This document shows positions 60,600-64,000 of a stretch of 64,000 nucleotides of DNA, piece after piece (position 1 is the stretch's first letter; every line of letters starts with the position of its first letter). The notes beneath the pieces are model-generated. The model was not told the origin of the DNA, did not search any database, and saw nothing but the letters and a program-made list of their open reading frames with translations. The stretch comes from Lunularia cruciata. Taxonomy: Eukaryota > Streptophyta > Marchantiopsida > Lunulariales > Lunulariaceae. The position numbers and the translations under genes were made by a program. The stretch is from positions 67,956,944-68,020,943 of the forward strand of contig OX419755.1 in assembly GCA_948567375.1 (NCBI GenBank), given 5' to 3'.

Positions 60600-61900
60600 C
60601 TGTCTCACCATGCCAACGTGCTCCGGTCTGATCCTACTGGCTGGGACATGGGTTTCTACTCAACCCATCTGCATCACGGTTCACCACTTCAAGTTTGTGA
60701 ACAACCGTGAAATCATACTCCTGTAAAATCATAGCCCATCGTGCAAGCTTCCTTGAAAGCTTGTCGGACTCCATCAACCACTTCAGTGGCTTATGATCAG
60801 TGATTAGAGTGAAGGGGTTACCAAATAGGTAACATCAGAAATGTGCTACTGCCCAAACTGCTGCCAAGCACTCTCCCTCATATGAACTATACTTCACCTC
60901 CACTGAATTGTTGGAGCGACTAGCATAGGCCACCACAAACTCCTTCTCCTCATCATCATGCTAGGTGAGCACCGCTCCAAGCCCCAACATACTCCAATCA
61001 ATGTGAACCTGAAATGGTCATCCCCTGATCGGTCTCCTCAAAATAGGAGCAAATGTCAACCTCTCCTTGAGCTCTACAAAAGCTCTCTCCTGCTCATCTC
61101 CCCAACACCACTCCTGTGTAAGCTTGGTCAGCTTCATCAAGGCCTTGGCAATGGCACTAAATCCTCTAACATAGCAGCAATAGAAGTTTGCCAACCCAAG
61201 GAATGCTTGCACTCTACTCACATCCGTAGGCCGAGGAATACGTGCAATAGCCTCCACCTTGGTATGCTGAACACCAAGTCCTCCAGGGTAGATAGTGTGA
61301 CCCAAATACTCAACCTGCTTGTGGAAGAACCTACACTTCCCAAGATGTAATTTGAGTCCATGAGATCTCAACCTCTCAAACACCTCCAACAACTGTCGCT
61401 CATGCTCCTCCATAGTAGTGCTATAAACCAAAATGTCATCAATATAGCACCGAGCAAAATCCAATCCAGCTAGGATCCTATCCATGACCCTCTAGAACTC
61501 AGCAAGAGCATTCTTTAACCCAAATGGTAAGAACCTCCACTGATATAACACATCCTTACCGTGAGGATCAATAGCCCAAAATGCTATCTTGGACTTATCC
61601 TCCTCCTTGATCGGCAACTGATGATATCCTACTCAAAGATCCAAAGTACTGAAGACCTTTGCATGCCCAATCGCATCAAAAATCTCCTTTGGTGTAGGCA
61701 TGGCATACCGATCAGCCCTGGTCTGTCGGTTGATAGGACAATAATCTCCACACATCTGCCTATTTGTATAGTTGCCATGCATATCCTTCTTGGCTGGCAT
61801 CACTGTTGCTGATGCATACTCTCCATGTGAAATCTCCACCAAACCAGCCTCAAAAAGGTCACTACTCCAGCTCTGAATCAATGTCCTCTCCATATCACTA
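60600..61900 (-). pseudogene. Copy B reverse transcriptase and RNase H
   Basis: RT begins LFEAGLVEISHGEYASATV, includes FSTLDL, LPFGLKNALAEF and the catalytic CYIDD (about 61435-61446). It runs through FFHKQVEYLGHTI and VQAFLGLANFY into RNase H with VVAYASRS, SSYEGECLAAVWAV, LITDHKPLKWLM and RDADGLSR. Three TAG stops stand where Gln or Arg is conserved (after FSTLDL, after ALAEF, after GAVLT), and one TGA in VAHF-stop-CYL where Arg is expected. Confidence 0.88.
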
Positions 61901-62329
61901 TATCAATAAGGACGTCGGAAAACTAATGTGTCGCTAGTCAGCTCAATCCATATACTAGGTCCCTTCAGAGCACCCAAATCCTTCATACTGAAGGCAAAAC
62001 AACTTGTGTGACTCCTCAAGAACTTCCAAACCCTCCATCTTTCCTCTCTAGTGGAAGACGTGCTGACTGACTGCTACAGTGGGCCCTTGGGAGCAATAGT
62101 GTCATGCTCCCAACCACTAGAGATCCCAACCTTTGTGCAAAAAACTCCCTCCAGTTTGGCTGCAAGCTCCACACGTCCTCTAGCTGCATCCCATGTGGAC
62201 CAAGGGTGTAATCCAAGTAGCCCACGCTCACATGGATGGACTCCAAGTAGACCACTCTCCCTAGTAGCTACTGGATGTGTCCCAAGAATACCATGTCCAC
62301 TCGGTCCATTGCCCCCAACATGTGCCTGA

Positions 62330-63681
62330 ATCGTCTCAATAGGCACAGGGCTCACAAGTGTCCGAGTGGTGATACCTATCAAGTGCATCCTATGCTGCTC
62401 TGCCAAGCCAAGGCTCACAATCCAGGTCAAACAGTTCAGGTCCATAGCCTGACCTAACACCTGATGCCTGGATGCCTCTAACATTGTTGGAATAGTAGTA
62501 ATACCGGTGCAAAAACCCATTGCCCGCTCTCTCTCTTCAGCATTGAGCTCCACCAACTGCTGTAATTGTGAGTCCCAAACACGTCCAGGTCCTCCCTCTC
62601 AAAAAGCATGAGAGCCTAGGAAACTCATGAGTGTGGGAAATGTGGCTCTAGGCTGTCCAACTAGATTCACCACTACCATAGGTGACCTATCAGCCACTAC
62701 CACTGTCTGAGACTGATGCCTAACATCCAAGATGTCATCAACAAGGATGTGGTCAAGTCGTTGAATCCCATCATAGGCACGCTGTAGAACCTCTTTGGGT
62801 AAGAGGTTCATCCACCAAAGACGAAGACGATGAGCCCGTGATCCCACTCTGGCTGCATCTAACAATACAGCAAGTCCCATTCAAGAATGGACTTGATGTG
62901 TACTCGCCACCACTCTGGTGCAAGAATCACCCAACACAGGAACGTTCTCCAAAAGGTAAGCTAGAGAAACAGACTGATGAACCTGGAGATGTTGTAGTAT
63001 CCGTAACATCTCCCAAAACACACTAGAACAAGGATCCTGAAGATCCAAACCGCGTCTCGCACGTGTATGTCCCTAACATGGCCATCCAGAAATCACCAAG
63101 TGAATAGGCCCATGTCTCTCTAGGTCATGCACCCCCAGTAAGGAAATGTCTCCTGGTAAGGCCTTCTGGTAACCTCTGACTGCTGACATCAATAATAACT
63201 CCGGATACCGATAGGCCAAGTGTGCCACATGATGTAGAAAGACTCGCCTAGCAGTCTCATCTCTCTCTACATACAAGTACCTCTGTACTTGTATACCCGC
63301 TTGTAACACCATAGCTAGTCCGGTGCTGATCCCACCAAACAACGCCAATAGGCATATCCCCTCTACTGGATACTGCCAAGCAATGAGTGTGGTATCCAGA
63401 GGTGTCAAAGCAATCGCCTCTAGAGGCTCATCCTCACACTCATCTCCTGATGGTACGAAGGCTCCACTCCAAGCTTGCTGCACAAACTGATCTGCATGTT
63501 GTTGCAATGCCTCCTTTGAACTCCACAATGGAACATCCAAAGTGGATTGAACAATCCCACTCATACTCCAAAGCCAAGTGATCTCCTCTGGTACAGGAGT
63601 ATCCTCTACATGGGCGTTCCTCTCCAACAAGTCACCAGGCCAAGTAACTGCACCACTGAAAGCTAAAACTGATGCTGCCAT
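62330..63681 (-). pseudogene. DNMT3/DRM-type cytosine-5 DNA methyltransferase domain within the gypsy element
   Basis: Conserved motifs appear in the expected order on the minus strand: motif I LALFGGISTGLAM (about 63310-63350), motif IV VISGWPC with the catalytic Cys (63076-63096), motif VI YLLENVP (about 62941-62962), motif VIII SRAHRLRLWW (62812-62842), a target-recognition stretch, motif IX ERERAMGF (62513-62537) and motif X RHQVLGQAMDL (62437-62469). Order and wording match DNMT3/DRM rather than DNMT1/CMT. It lies between protease and RT in the polyprotein. Motif IV is followed directly by TAG where the family has Gln, and a second stop lies near 62880, so this copy cannot give an active enzyme. 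The expected role in an active element is methylation of DNA, possibly its own. Confidence 0.82.
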
Positions 63682-63699
63682 GGTCCCAGACTATAGTGA

Positions 63700-64000
63700 G
63701 CCAAGACTGCCTCTACTAAAGCATACTGGTAGGCGACATACCCGTCCCTCACCAGACTGCCAACCAGGTCTATAAGAGGTTGTCTCCTCCCAATAGTCGA
63801 TGCTGAAATCCATGGGGTATAACAGTGCTCTCCCAACTAGCACATCATATGACTCAGCTATCGTTGCAATAGCCTAAGCTCTCACCACCAAGCTATCAGT
63901 CGGATGACCAGGCTGAACCTAGACAACAAGCTCCCCATGTGTGATGTACTGTGTCAAACCACCACCTAGAGATGTCTGGATCTGAAATGGACACCTCTCC
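63700..64000 (-). pseudogene. C-terminal part of the copy B aspartic protease
   Basis: Read on the minus strand: PFQIQTSLGGGLTQYITHG, then a segment ending VLVGRALLYPMDFSIDYW, the usual hydrophobic-Gly-Arg turn at the end of retroelement proteases. TAG stops interrupt it. The active-site half lies beyond the window. Confidence 0.55.

Larger units (their letters stand above)
58565..64000 (-). mobile_element. Ty3/gypsy element, copy B, with DNA methyltransferase and PHD finger; runs off the window
   Basis: On the minus strand the visible order is: protease C-terminal part (64000-63700), DNMT3/DRM-like methyltransferase (63681-62330), RT (61900-61300) with CYIDDILVYS and FLGLANFY, RNase H (about 61020-60620), integrase zinc-binding and core domains (60440-59716) with SLDFAGPLP, LTDQGTEF and HPEVDGLAERVV, then an integrase C-terminal part and PHD finger (59556-59041). 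The 3' LTR part begins at 58565 (TGTCGTGCGTATATAC on plus). Copy A at 43.9-45.8 kb is the same family. Gag, the rest of the protease and the 5' LTR lie outside the window. Many TAG stops make it inactive. Confidence 0.9.

Overview
The window looks like nuclear DNA of a green plant, most likely a non-seed streptophyte (bryophyte, lycophyte, fern or charophyte alga). Three host genes have ordinary spliceosomal introns. They are surrounded by decayed Ty1/copia and Ty3/gypsy retrotransposons and dispersed repeats. A fragment of a plastid-type tRNA-Glu gene lies in one intron. I cannot name the species.

Layout. 1-8.2 kb: dispersed repeats and one decayed copia element (about 2.3-7.1 kb). 8.2-10.6 kb (minus): DPH5, diphthine synthase, six exons. 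10.6-11.7 kb: divergent intergenic region. 11.7-33.1 kb (plus): a very large gene for a four-domain voltage-gated cation channel (Cav/NALCN architecture, roughly 2,000 residues). Its fourth intron (13.9-17.8 kb) is filled with dispersed repeats. 34.1-39.6 kb (minus): the PP2A scaffold A subunit, twelve exons, convergent with the channel gene. 39.6-43.3 kb: the region upstream of PP2A-A, then a gene-free AT-rich stretch. 43.3-64 kb: nested, decayed gypsy elements, all on the minus strand, with long pyrimidine-rich minisatellite arrays between them.

The two most notable items are these. (1) The four-domain channel has pore glutamate/aspartate residues that read E-E-D-D across domains I-IV, the T-type calcium-channel pattern. 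Such channels are generally described as missing from land plants. (2) The gypsy element running off the right edge carries a DNMT3/DRM-type cytosine-5 DNA methyltransferase between protease and reverse transcriptase, and a PHD finger after its integrase. DNA-methyltransferase-bearing retrotransposons have been reported from charophyte algae and dinoflagellates, so this element also bears on which lineage the window comes from.

The housekeeping genes act separately: DPH5 in diphthamide synthesis on elongation factor 2, PP2A-A as phosphatase scaffold. The channel would act at a membrane in voltage-dependent cation entry, probably under calmodulin control through a C-terminal IQ motif. I assembled exon models by hand from reading frame, GT/AG sites, intron phase and family motifs. 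DPH5 and PP2A-A close exactly in phase. The channel model closes except around domain I S4 and parts of domain II.
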